5,264 bases of DNA from Anaerolineae bacterium (lineage in GTDB: Bacteria > Chloroflexota > Anaerolineae > 4572-78 > NAK82), in the NCBI GenBank assembly GCA_025062175.1, contig JANXAX010000129.1:1-5264 (forward strand), in the 5' to 3' direction. A program made the translations under genes and the position numbers. Under the pieces are notes generated by a model, which saw nothing but the letters and a program-made list of their open reading frames with translations, had not been told where the DNA came from and made no database searches. Position 1 is the first letter of the stretch. Each line of letters starts with the position of its first letter. This document shows, piece after piece, positions 1 to 5,264 of the stretch.

Positions 1-219
1 AATGTAGAAGACAACACCCACTGCCAGCAATGTGAACAGTAAGCCGGTGGTCGCTTGAGCCATGCGTCCCTGAGCGGCTTCGCGTTCCAAGGTGAAAATG
101 GCGTTGTCGCGCTCACGTCGTGCCACCAGATAGGCACGCAGGAAGAGGAGCGCAATCGGTATCAGGAACAAATACAGCCAGATGGAATAGTTGGCGATCA
201 ACCGGATAAGGGTTGTCAT
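1..219 (-). CDS. Membrane protein of unknown function (5' part only)
   Basis: The first 73 codons of a minus-strand gene are visible, open to the window edge and starting MTTLIRLIANYSIWLYL. An in-frame TGA lies 18 nt upstream of the ATG at 219, with no other start codon between, so the start is fixed for this frame. Residues about 7-28 form a hydrophobic helix (IANYSIWLYLFLIPIALLFL). A charged stretch follows, about residues 29-53 (RAYLVARRERDNAIFTLERE). A second hydrophobic segment starts at about residue 58 (TTGLLFTLLAVGVVFYI) and continues off the edge. By the positive-inside rule the Arg-rich loop is probably cytoplasmic, giving at least two membrane helices. No strong Shine-Dalgarno sequence precedes the start. 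I do not recognise the family. It lies downstream of recR in the same direction but has its own promoter, so a link to recombination is not implied. The missing C-terminus could carry the functional domain. Confidence 0.8.
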   Translation of the reverse strand, partial: MTTLIRLIANYSIWLYLFLIPIALLFLRAYLVARRERDNAIFTLEREAAQGRMAQATTGLLFTLLAVGVVFYI

Positions 220-248
220 CGGTTCAAGGCTTGGTCAGAAGTCGAGGA

Positions 249-296
249 TTACCCGTCGTGGACCCATGCCACCACCAGGCCTCCGACCTTTTTCAT
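249..296 (-). CDS. Possible 15-residue leader peptide (uORF)
   Basis: A short minus-strand ORF encodes MKKVGGLVVAWVHDG and ends in TAA 29 nt before the membrane-protein start. Its ATG lies only about 3-5 nt after the transcription start predicted from the 306-334 promoter, so it would be translated from a nearly leaderless mRNA. It is in a different frame from the downstream gene. The N-terminus (M-K-K, then hydrophobic residues) looks like a plausible small peptide, but 15 codons can arise by chance and no ribosome binding site could fit. There is no run of a single amino acid codon as expected of a classical attenuator peptide. Confidence 0.25.
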   Translation of the reverse strand: MKKVGGLVVAWVHDG

Positions 297-305
297 AGGT
301 TAGCA

Positions 306-334
306 AGTATACGGCTGGCGGGGCGATGTGGCAA
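306..334 (-). promoter_or_regulatory. Sigma-70-type promoter for the membrane-protein gene
   Basis: On the minus strand, TTGCCA (334..329, 5/6 match to TTGACA) is followed by a 17-nt spacer and TATACT (311..306, 5/6 match to TATAAT). Transcription would begin near 299-301, about 80 nt before the start codon at 219. The match and the ideal spacing make this one of the two best promoters in the window. It suggests that the membrane gene is not simply the tail of the dnaX-ybaB-recR operon. Confidence 0.6.
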
Positions 335-425
335 GTTCAAGCGTGCATCAAGGCGCTCGTCGCCGGTAGTGGTGAGGACAAGAATCGGCGCATTCCATTC
401 GGATTGGGCAGGTGGATGAAAGCAG

Positions 426-453
426 TGGCCCAGAATGGGACCCATCTGGGCCA
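426..453 (-). terminator. Strong inverted repeat after recR, candidate 3'-end hairpin
   Basis: A perfect 9-bp inverted repeat (TGGCCCAGA / TCTGGGCCA on the plus strand) flanks ATGGGACCCA, whose inner TGG-GAC-CCA can extend the stem past a single bulged A. It starts 46 nt after the recR stop in the direction of recR transcription, and the next promoter begins further on at 334. This position fits the 3' end of the dnaX-ybaB-recR mRNA. No T-tract follows on either strand, so a classic intrinsic terminator is not shown. It may act as an mRNA-stabilising 3' stem or as a Rho-assisted end. Confidence 0.4.
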
Positions 454-499
454 GGTGCACTTCGCTTTTCATAGAGGAAGGATGACGGACACACACCCA

Positions 500-1105
500 T
501 CACTCCATCGCCTGGCGGCCGGCCAGTGCCCGGCTGAGGGTGACTTGATCGGCGTATTCCAAATCGCCGCCCACGGGCAAGCCTCGTGCCAGCCGGGTGA
601 TCTTCACCCCGCTGCCGGCCAAGCGGCGCGCCAGATACATCGCAGTCGCTTCGCCCTCCATATTCGGATTAGTGGCGATGATCACCTCGCGCACCGGCAC
701 CTCGGCTCGTAGCCGTGGCAACAGCTCGGCGATGTGTAAGTCATCCGGACCGATGCCCTCCACCGGAGAAAGAGTACCGTGCAGCACGTGATACAGGCCG
801 TGATATTCGCGCGTGCGCTCGATGGCCAACACGTCCAGCGGCTCCTCGACCACGCAGATGATCGAGCGGTCGCGATTCGGGTCGCTGCAGATGGCACACG
901 GATCAACATCAGTGATGTTGAAACAGATGCTGCAAAAACGGGTGCGTGCCCGCAAATCCCGCAGCGCATCCGCCAGGGCGTACACCTGTTCAGCGGGGAC
1001 GCGCAATAGATGGAAGACCAGCCGGGCCGACGTCTTAGGGCCGATGCCCGGCAGGCGTGCAAGCTCCTCCATCAAGCGTGCGACCGGTTCGACGAGTACT
1101 TGCAT
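500..1105 (-). CDS. recR: Recombination mediator protein RecR
   Basis: This 201-residue protein is the usual RecR length. RecR forms a ring-shaped clamp and, with RecO and RecF, helps load RecA onto SSB-coated single-stranded gaps during recombinational repair in the cytoplasm. Visible features in order: helix-hairpin-helix LPGIGPKTSARL (18-29); a four-cysteine zinc finger C58, C61, C70, C73; a Toprim domain from about residue 82, with VVEEPLDVLAIE (85-96) and ATNPNMEGEATA (144-155); and the C-terminal Walker-B-like ARGLPVGGDLEYAD (173-186). All signature residues are present. The ATG lies 5 nt after the ybaB stop with no clear Shine-Dalgarno sequence, so translation probably depends on coupling to ybaB. 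It is the last gene of the dnaX operon. Confidence 0.97.
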   Translation of the reverse strand: MQVLVEPVARLMEELARLPGIGPKTSARLVFHLLRVPAEQVYALADALRDLRARTRFCSICFNITDVDPCAICSDPNRDRSIICVVEEPLDVLAIERTREYHGLYHVLHGTLSPVEGIGPDDLHIAELLPRLRAEVPVREVIIATNPNMEGEATAMYLARRLAGSGVKITRLARGLPVGGDLEYADQVTLSRALAGRQAME

Positions 1106-1110
1106 ACGTC

Positions 1111-1461
1111 TCAGAAAAGGCCCGGGATTTTCAATCCGGCAGTGAAACTGCTCATCCGCTCTGCCGCCAGGTTCTGGGCTTTTTCGATCGCTTCGTTGAC
1201 AGCCGCGATGATCAAATCCTGTAGCATTTCGACATCTTCAGGATTGACCGCCTCTGGGTCGATCGACAGGGAGACAAGGCGCAGATGACCGTTCATAACC
1301 ACCTTCACGGCTCCGCCACCCGCACTGGCCTCCACCGTCTCCTCGCCCAGTGCTTCTTGGGCCGCAAGCATATCCGCTTGCAATTTGCGCAGTTGCTCGG
1401 CCATGCCGCCCAGGCGACCGCCTGCAGGTAGCTGAAACCCTCTTCCTTTTCCCTTTGCCAT
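1111..1461 (-). CDS. ybaB: YbaB/EbfC family nucleoid-associated protein
   Basis: This 116-residue protein belongs to the small, dimeric DNA-binding YbaB/EbfC family. Its members coat or bridge DNA, and their exact role is unsettled. A basic, glycine-rich start (MAKGKGRGFQLPAGG) leads into an amphipathic helix (about 18-38, GGMAEQLRKLQADMLAAQEA). A beta-strand core follows (about 43-68), with the family-typical SAGGGAVKVVMNG and the LSIDPEAVNPEDVEML segment. A long C-terminal helix (about 80-103, LQDLIIAAVNEAIEKAQNLA) precedes the end at KIPGLF. It is about 5-10 residues longer than the E. coli homologue because of the N-terminal extension. The first ATG is chosen because a good ribosome binding site sits 7 nt ahead of it. 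Placement between dnaX and recR is the classic conserved order in bacteria. An internal Met20 start is possible but has no better signal. Confidence 0.95.
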   Translation of the reverse strand: MAKGKGRGFQLPAGGRLGGMAEQLRKLQADMLAAQEALGEETVEASAGGGAVKVVMNGHLRLVSLSIDPEAVNPEDVEMLQDLIIAAVNEAIEKAQNLAAERMSSFTAGLKIPGLF

Positions 1462-1464
1462 TGA

Positions 1465-3198
1465 TTATCCCCCTTGTGATGACTTCGTACGCACGCCCCC
1501 CAGTCGGCGGATCTCCTCTGCCAACGGGTCGTCCGCGGCCTCCGCGGTTTGGGAGTGCGGTGAGACATCGCGCACCCCTGCCTCTGAGGTAGGATCAGCA
1601 GCGGCACTCTCCTCTGCCGCAACCGGATTGGGTGTCCTGCGGGGTTGATATTCACCCTGCAGCACACAACGCAGCCGCAGTGGCGTGCCCAGCACCTCCT
1701 TGAAGCATGCTTCGATCTTCGAACGGGTGCGAGCCTGTTCGATGCGTCCCTTCAGCCAGTCCGAAGCTGCCTCGACAATCACCTCATCACCGACGACATC
1801 GAGCAGGGTGACCGAGTTCAGCAATCCCTGGGCCATTGGATCGCGCTTGCGCAGCTGGGCTAGGATCACCGGCTTCCAGTTGTCACGCAGTTTGTCCAGG
1901 GTCACATTGCCGCTCTGGCCGGGCACAACCAGCGGCGCCGCCAGGTCGTTGGGCGCTTCGCGCAGCACCGCCGGCCGGGCAGGTGGTGGCGTCCTGGCTG
2001 TCTCGGCGCGCGCAGTCGGTCCGGGCGCCCTGGCCGGGGACACAGCCGCCTCCAATCGCGTGCGCACCTCCTGCGCGGCGGGCGGTTGTGCCGGCGCTGC
2101 TTCGAGCGCTTCCTCCGAGGTCGCCTCCAGAAAGGCCAGTTCCAGAGTCAGCTGCGGAATGAAGCTGGTCCTGCTCTCCAGAGCCGCTTGATTGAACAGA
2201 CGGATAGCACGCAACAGCCAACGCGGGGTGACCTGACCGGCTTGGGCACGGATGGCGGCCAGCTCCTCATCACTGGTGTTGGCACGCAGCAGCGCCGCGC
2301 CGTCACCCATTTTGAGCAGCAACATCTTGCGCAGGTGCTCGACCACTTCGCGCGCGAGTTGACGTGGTTCACTGCCATCCCATACCAACTGGTTGATCAG
2401 CTCCAGACCGCGCACCCGCTCCCCAGCGACGAGATGGTCCACCAGCTGGCTCACCGCTTGCGAGGACACGCTTCCCAGAATGCCGCGTACGTGGTCCAGC
2501 GTGATCATCGTGTCGCTGTAGGCGGTCAACTGATCGAGCAGGCTGATGGCGTCGCGCAAGCTGCCGCCGCTCTGACGGGCGATGTACTCCAGCGCGGCCT
2601 CTTCCACTGACAATCCCTCCTGGGTCGCAATGTGTTTCAACCAGCGGATGATGTCGGCCAGAGGGATACGCCGGAAGTCAAACCGTTGACAGCGTGAGAG
2701 GATCGTCGCCGGGATCTTATGCGGCTCGGTAGTCGCCAGGACGAAGATCACGTGCGCGGGCGGCTCTTCCAGCGTTTTGAGCAGCGCGTTGAAGGCCGGC
2801 TCGGTCAACATGTGGACTTCGTCGATGATGTAGAACTTATAACGCGCTTCGTTCGGACGGAAGCTCACTTTGTCGCGCAGGTCGCGGATCTCATCGATGC
2901 CACGGTTGCTGGCGGCATCGATCTCGATGAGATCGATCAAACTGCCATCGTCCACCGCGCGGCAAATGCGGCAGCGGCCGCACGGTTTTTCCACACTTTC
3001 GCCCTCACAGTTGACCGCCTTCGCGAGCAGACGCGCCATCGTGGTCTTGCCCGTCCCGCGCACGCCGGCGAACAGGTAGGCGTGGCTGATGCGCCCGCTG
3101 GCAAGCGCATTGCGCAGCGTGCGCGTCACATGATCCTGTCCAATGACTTCATCGAAGGTGCGCGGACGCCATTTGCGATAGAGGGCCAGCCTTGTCAT
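1465..3198 (-). CDS. dnaX: DNA polymerase III subunit gamma/tau
   Basis: DnaX is the ATPase motor of the clamp loader that opens the beta sliding clamp; the tau form also tethers polymerase and helicase. From the chosen start it has 577 residues. Visible in order: MTRLALYRKWRPRTFDEVIGQ (1-21, the classic N-terminus); Walker A GVRGTGKTT (45-53); zinc module C64, C73, C76, C79; Walker B IIDEVH (124-129); sensor 1 ATTEPHKIP (155-163); the SRC motif with arginine finger R169; and sensor 2 GGSLRDA with R215. A collar domain runs to about residue 358. A Pro/Ala-rich linker (about 362-426) leads to a tau-type C-terminal domain (about 432-517) and a disordered tail ending near DPLAEEIRRLGG. The frame extends upstream to a TTG at 3264. 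The ATG at 3198 is preferred because the conserved MTRLALYRKWRP begins there and a G-rich stretch (3210..3201) precedes it. I see no A-run suitable for gamma-producing frameshifting. It is the first gene of the operon with ybaB and recR. Confidence 0.96.
   Translation of the reverse strand: MTRLALYRKWRPRTFDEVIGQDHVTRTLRNALASGRISHAYLFAGVRGTGKTTMARLLAKAVNCEGESVEKPCGRCRICRAVDDGSLIDLIEIDAASNRGIDEIRDLRDKVSFRPNEARYKFYIIDEVHMLTEPAFNALLKTLEEPPAHVIFVLATTEPHKIPATILSRCQRFDFRRIPLADIIRWLKHIATQEGLSVEEAALEYIARQSGGSLRDAISLLDQLTAYSDTMITLDHVRGILGSVSSQAVSQLVDHLVAGERVRGLELINQLVWDGSEPRQLAREVVEHLRKMLLLKMGDGAALLRANTSDEELAAIRAQAGQVTPRWLLRAIRLFNQAALESRTSFIPQLTLELAFLEATSEEALEAAPAQPPAAQEVRTRLEAAVSPARAPGPTARAETARTPPPARPAVLREAPNDLAAPLVVPGQSGNVTLDKLRDNWKPVILAQLRKRDPMAQGLLNSVTLLDVVGDEVIVEAASDWLKGRIEQARTRSKIEACFKEVLGTPLRLRCVLQGEYQPRRTPNPVAAEESAAADPTSEAGVRDVSPHSQTAEAADDPLAEEIRRLGGVRTKSSQGG
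1469..1475 (-). promoter_or_regulatory. Ribosome binding site for ybaB
   Basis: On the minus strand AAGGGGG lies 7 nt before the ybaB ATG. It is embedded in the last codons of dnaX (Gln-Gly-Gly-stop), so it supports the upstream start at 1461 and shows that dnaX and ybaB translation are tightly coupled. Confidence 0.65.
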
Positions 3199-3235
3199 GC
3201 CACCCCATCCAGGAACGCTGCTGTAAGATAGCCTT

Positions 3236-3264
3236 AGTGTACCACCCCGAACGCTTTTCAGCAA
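3236..3264 (-). promoter_or_regulatory. Candidate dnaX operon promoter
   Basis: On the minus strand TTGCTG (3264..3259, only the TTG matching consensus) is followed by a 17-nt spacer and TACACT (3241..3236, 4/6 match). Transcription would start near 3229, giving a 5' leader of about 30 nt before dnaX. The spacing is right and the location is sensible, but the hexamers are moderate. A TATCTT further down is an alternative -10. Confidence 0.4.
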
Positions 3265-3335
3265 GGGACTTCCGTCTGGCAGATGCAGGTCAGCTTGGGG
3301 GTCATGGCGAAGGAAAGCCGGCGACTGATGTCACG

Positions 3336-3463
3336 CCAGGCAGGTATGCCCTCAAATCCAACGGCCCGCGGCGCCGCATGTGGGTCTGCGACCGACCGTC
3401 CGCGCAGGCGGACGGAAGACGCAACGTCCCCACAGGGGGACGTCCGGCGACATACCCGCCAGG
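3336..3463. repeat. 128-bp palindromic element with 15-bp imperfect inverted ends
   Basis: The left end CCAGGCAGGTATGCC (3336-3350) and the right end GACATACCCGCCAGG (3449-3463) are inverted copies matching at 12 of 15 positions. Between them lie a perfect 10-bp palindrome GCGGCGCCGC (3368-3377) and two perfect hairpins (3396-3415 and 3424-3443). The whole could fold as a long outer stem closing a multi-branched structure. It sits between the predicted dnaX and uvrB promoters and outside both transcripts, where no conserved protein is seen in any frame. The layout recalls a MITE or REP/BIME-like dispersed repeat, but I see no target-site duplication. A structured RNA gene is an alternative. 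Confidence 0.45.
3396..3443. repeat. Tandem pair of related perfect hairpins
   Basis: Hairpin 1 is CCGTCCGC-GCAG-GCGGACGG (3396-3415) and hairpin 2 is ACGTCCCC-ACAG-GGGGACGT (3424-3443). Each has an 8-bp perfect stem and a 4-nt loop, and their starts are 28 nt apart. They are identical at 15 of 20 positions. Four of the five differences form two compensated base pairs (C-G to A-T at the stem base, and G-C to C-G near the loop). The fifth is in the loop. This indicates duplicated or related stems rather than chance. No T-run follows either hairpin, so they are not intrinsic terminators. Confidence 0.7.
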
Positions 3464-3534
3464 TATATAGCTTCTGGTGCCAGCCCGCCTCCGCTTGCCC
3501 CCAATTCGAAATATATCCAACAGACCGCTGCGGA

Positions 3535-3564
3535 TTGACACAGCGATGCGATCCGACGCATAAT
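3535..3564 (+). promoter_or_regulatory. Sigma-70-type promoter for uvrB
   Basis: TTGACA (3535-3540, a perfect -35) is followed by an 18-nt spacer and CATAAT (3559-3564, 5/6 match to TATAAT) in locally A+T-rich DNA. The predicted start is near 3571, giving a leader of about 44 nt before the uvrB ATG. A short dyad GTAA-TG-TTAC (3581-3590) and an inverted pair ATCCGAC (3551-3557) / GTCGGAT (3594-3600) surround the start region and could be operators. I see no E. coli-type or Bacillus-type LexA box. Confidence 0.7.
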
Positions 3565-3614
3565 TAAAACGAAATATTGTGTAATGTTACGATGTCGGAT
3601 GGATTGGATCGGCT

Positions 3615-5264
3615 ATGCCTGAGTTCAGGGTGGTGTCGGACTTTCAACCCACGGGTGACCAGCCAGAAGCGATCGAACAGCTGGTGACCGGTCTGCGTGC
3701 CGGGGTGAAGCACCAGACCTTGCTCGGCGCCACCGGCACGGGCAAGACGTTCACCATCGCCAAGGTCATCGAGGCGGTGCAAAAGCCCACTTTGGTGATG
3801 GTGCACAACAAGACGCTGGCCGCGCAGCTGTACAGCGAGTTTCGTGAGTTTTTTCCCGACAATGCCGTCGAGTACTTCGTCAGTTACTATGACTACTATC
3901 AGCCGGAGGCGTATATCCCGCGCACCGACACCTACATTGAGAAAGATGCTAGTATCAATGATGAGATCGACCGGCTGCGGCTGGCTGCTACCCAGGCGCT
4001 TTTTTCGCGACGCGACGTGATCATCGTGGCGTCGGTGAGCGCCATCTATGGCTTGGGCGACCCCGTGGAATACGGCAAGGTGATCATCCATCTGCAGCAG
4101 GGCGAGACGCGCAAACGCGACAAGATCCTGCGCCACCTGGTGAGCATTCACTATGAGCGCAACGACTTGCAGTTGAAGCATGCTTCGTTCCGCGTGCGTG
4201 GGGATACGCTCGAGATCATGCCCCCCTATGGCAATGTGGCCTATCGGATTGAGTTCTTCGGGGATGAGATCGAACGCATCACCGAGATCGACCCGCTGAC
4301 GGGAGAAGTCCTGGCGCGCCGCACCAGCCTGGACATCTATCCCGCCAAGCACTTCATCACGCCTCAGGAGAAGCTGCTGAAAGCCATCCAGGACATCGAG
4401 GCGGAGCTCGAAGAGCGGCTGGCCGAGCTGCGCGCCCAGGGGAAGCTGCTCGAGGCGCAGCGGCTGGAGCAGCGCACGCGTTATGACATCGAGATGCTGC
4501 GCGAGGTAGGCTACTGCGCCGGTATCGAGAACTACTCACGCCATCTGGGCCAGCGCGAGCCGGGCTCCACACCCTGGACGTTGCTCGACTACTTCCCCGA
4601 TGACTTCTTGATGGTCATCGACGAATCGCATATGACCATCCCGCAAATCCACGGCATGTATCACGGCGACCGCAGCCGCAAGCAGGTGCTGGTGGATTAC
4701 GGCTTCCGCCTGCCCAGTGCCCTAGACAATCGCCCGCTCAGCTTCGAAGAATGGGAAGCGCACATCCACCAAGTCATTTACACCAGCGCCACCCCAGGCC
4801 CTTACGAGCTGAGCGTCTCGAAGGGTCACGTGGTCGAGCAGGTGATCCGTCCCACCGGTCTGGTCGACCCGCAGATCATCGTGCGCCCGGTCAAAGGACA
4901 GATCGACGACCTGGTCGCGGAAATCCGGAAGCGCGTCCAGCGTGGCGAACGTGCACTCGTGACCACGCTGACCAAACGCATGGCGGAAGACCTGGCCGAT
5001 TATCTGATGGAGTTGGGCATCAAAGTGCATTATCTCCACAGCGACATTGAGACCTTGGAGCGAGTGGAGATTTTGCGCGATCTGCGCCTAGGCGTGTACG
5101 ATGTGGTGGTGGGTATCAATCTGCTGCGCGAAGGATTGGACCTTCCGGAGGTCTCCTTGGTGGCCATCCTGGATGCCGATAAGGAGGGATTTTTGCGTTC
5201 CGAAGCGGCCTTGATCCAGACCATCGGGCGTGCGGCGCGCCATGTGGAAGGGACAGCCATCATG
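3615..5264 (+). CDS. uvrB: Excinuclease ABC subunit UvrB (3' end cut by window)
   Basis: UvrB is the damage-verifying helicase-like subunit of nucleotide excision repair: UvrA2 loads it onto DNA, it checks the lesion and then recruits UvrC for incision. The window shows 550 intact codons of a protein usually about 660-680 long. Visible: FQPTGDQPEAI (10-20); Walker A GATGTGKT (38-45); HNKTLAAQLY (64-73); the damage-probing beta-hairpin region YFVSYYDYYQPEAYIP (87-102); ASVSAIYGLG; a charged helical stretch starting near 252; Walker B DESH (336-339); motif IV VTTLTKRMAEDL (449-460); motif V GINLLREGLD (500-509); and motif VI QTIGRAAR (535-542). The C-terminal UVR domain that contacts UvrC lies beyond the edge. 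An in-frame TAA at 3582-3584 with no other start codon after it makes the ATG at 3615 the only candidate. The ribosome binding site is weak (repeated GGAT upstream). It is divergent from dnaX. Confidence 0.97.
   Translation, partial: MPEFRVVSDFQPTGDQPEAIEQLVTGLRAGVKHQTLLGATGTGKTFTIAKVIEAVQKPTLVMVHNKTLAAQLYSEFREFFPDNAVEYFVSYYDYYQPEAYIPRTDTYIEKDASINDEIDRLRLAATQALFSRRDVIIVASVSAIYGLGDPVEYGKVIIHLQQGETRKRDKILRHLVSIHYERNDLQLKHASFRVRGDTLEIMPPYGNVAYRIEFFGDEIERITEIDPLTGEVLARRTSLDIYPAKHFITPQEKLLKAIQDIEAELEERLAELRAQGKLLEAQRLEQRTRYDIEMLREVGYCAGIENYSRHLGQREPGSTPWTLLDYFPDDFLMVIDESHMTIPQIHGMYHGDRSRKQVLVDYGFRLPSALDNRPLSFEEWEAHIHQVIYTSATPGPYELSVSKGHVVEQVIRPTGLVDPQIIVRPVKGQIDDLVAEIRKRVQRGERALVTTLTKRMAEDLADYLMELGIKVHYLHSDIETLERVEILRDLRLGVYDVVVGINLLREGLDLPEVSLVAILDADKEGFLRSEAALIQTIGRAARHVEGTAIM

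Noticed and set aside
257..271. Small inverted repeat GTGG-ACCCATG-CCAC in the leader of the membrane gene
   Set aside because: A 4-bp stem with a 7-nt loop is too weak and too common in this composition to call a regulatory structure.
293..496. 67-codon minus-strand ORF starting at a GTG between recR and the membrane gene
   Set aside because: It has no Shine-Dalgarno sequence and no recognisable domain. It contains the long inverted repeat at 426-453 and runs through the promoter at 306-334, so it is most likely non-coding.
1685..3231. Several long plus-strand ORFs opposite dnaX
   Set aside because: They are antisense shadows of a gene with every DnaX motif intact, and none shows domain features of its own.
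3199..3264. 22-residue N-terminal extension of DnaX from a TTG at 3264
   Set aside because: The conserved family N-terminus starts exactly at the ATG at 3198, and the TTG falls within the candidate -35 box.
3275..3350. Possible small SRP RNA (4.5S), suggested by proximity to dnaX and a GAAGGAAAGCC stretch
   Set aside because: The conserved GGAAGCAGCC loop and its paired AGGTCMGG strand are absent, and no convincing domain IV stem forms.
3388..3463. CRISPR-like repeat array
   Set aside because: There are only two units, each a self-contained hairpin with 8 nt between them and diverged sequence. That is not a repeat-spacer pattern, and no cas gene is present.
3564..4352. 262-codon minus-strand ORF opposite uvrB
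   Set aside because: It lies almost entirely antisense to the unmistakable uvrB coding frame. Long antisense frames are expected in G+C-rich genes, and no protein family is recognisable in it.

Overview
The window is a G+C-rich bacterial chromosome segment of ordinary housekeeping DNA-metabolism genes: a clamp-loader/recombination operon on the minus strand, transcribed away from a divergent plus-strand uvrB. The style of the YbaB protein (basic Gly-rich N-terminus, SAGGGAV core, IPGLF end), the GATGTGKT Walker A of UvrB and the tau-only DnaX resemble Chloroflexota (Anaerolineae-like) proteins as I remember them. That assignment is an inference; no rRNA or other phylogenetic marker was aligned.

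Layout. At 1-219 (minus) lies the start of an unrecognised membrane protein that runs off the left edge. It has its own good sigma-70-type promoter at 306-334 and possibly a 15-codon leader ORF beginning almost at the predicted transcription start. The 220-499 gap also holds a strong inverted repeat (426-453) just past the recR stop. Otherwise I see nothing convincing in that gap. From 500 to 3198 (minus) is the compact operon dnaX - ybaB/ebfC - recR, with gaps of only 3 and 5 nt. Its candidate promoter is at 3236-3264.

The 3199-3614 intergenic region separates dnaX from uvrB. It contains the two divergent promoters. Between them, outside both predicted transcripts, lies a 128-bp palindromic element (3336-3463). 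This element has 15-bp imperfect inverted ends (12/15) enclosing two 20-nt perfect hairpins that are 15/20 identical to each other, two pairs of their differences being compensatory. uvrB (3615-5264) is intact through helicase motif VI and is cut by the right edge.

How the genes work together. DnaX (tau) is the motor subunit of the replicative clamp loader. RecR works with RecO/RecF in loading RecA at gaps. YbaB is a small DNA-binding protein that is almost always found between them. UvrB is the damage-verification helicase of nucleotide excision repair. I found no evidence of a novel gene system. The most interesting non-coding signal is the palindromic element in the dnaX-uvrB intergenic region, followed by the leader ORF and promoter of the unknown membrane gene.
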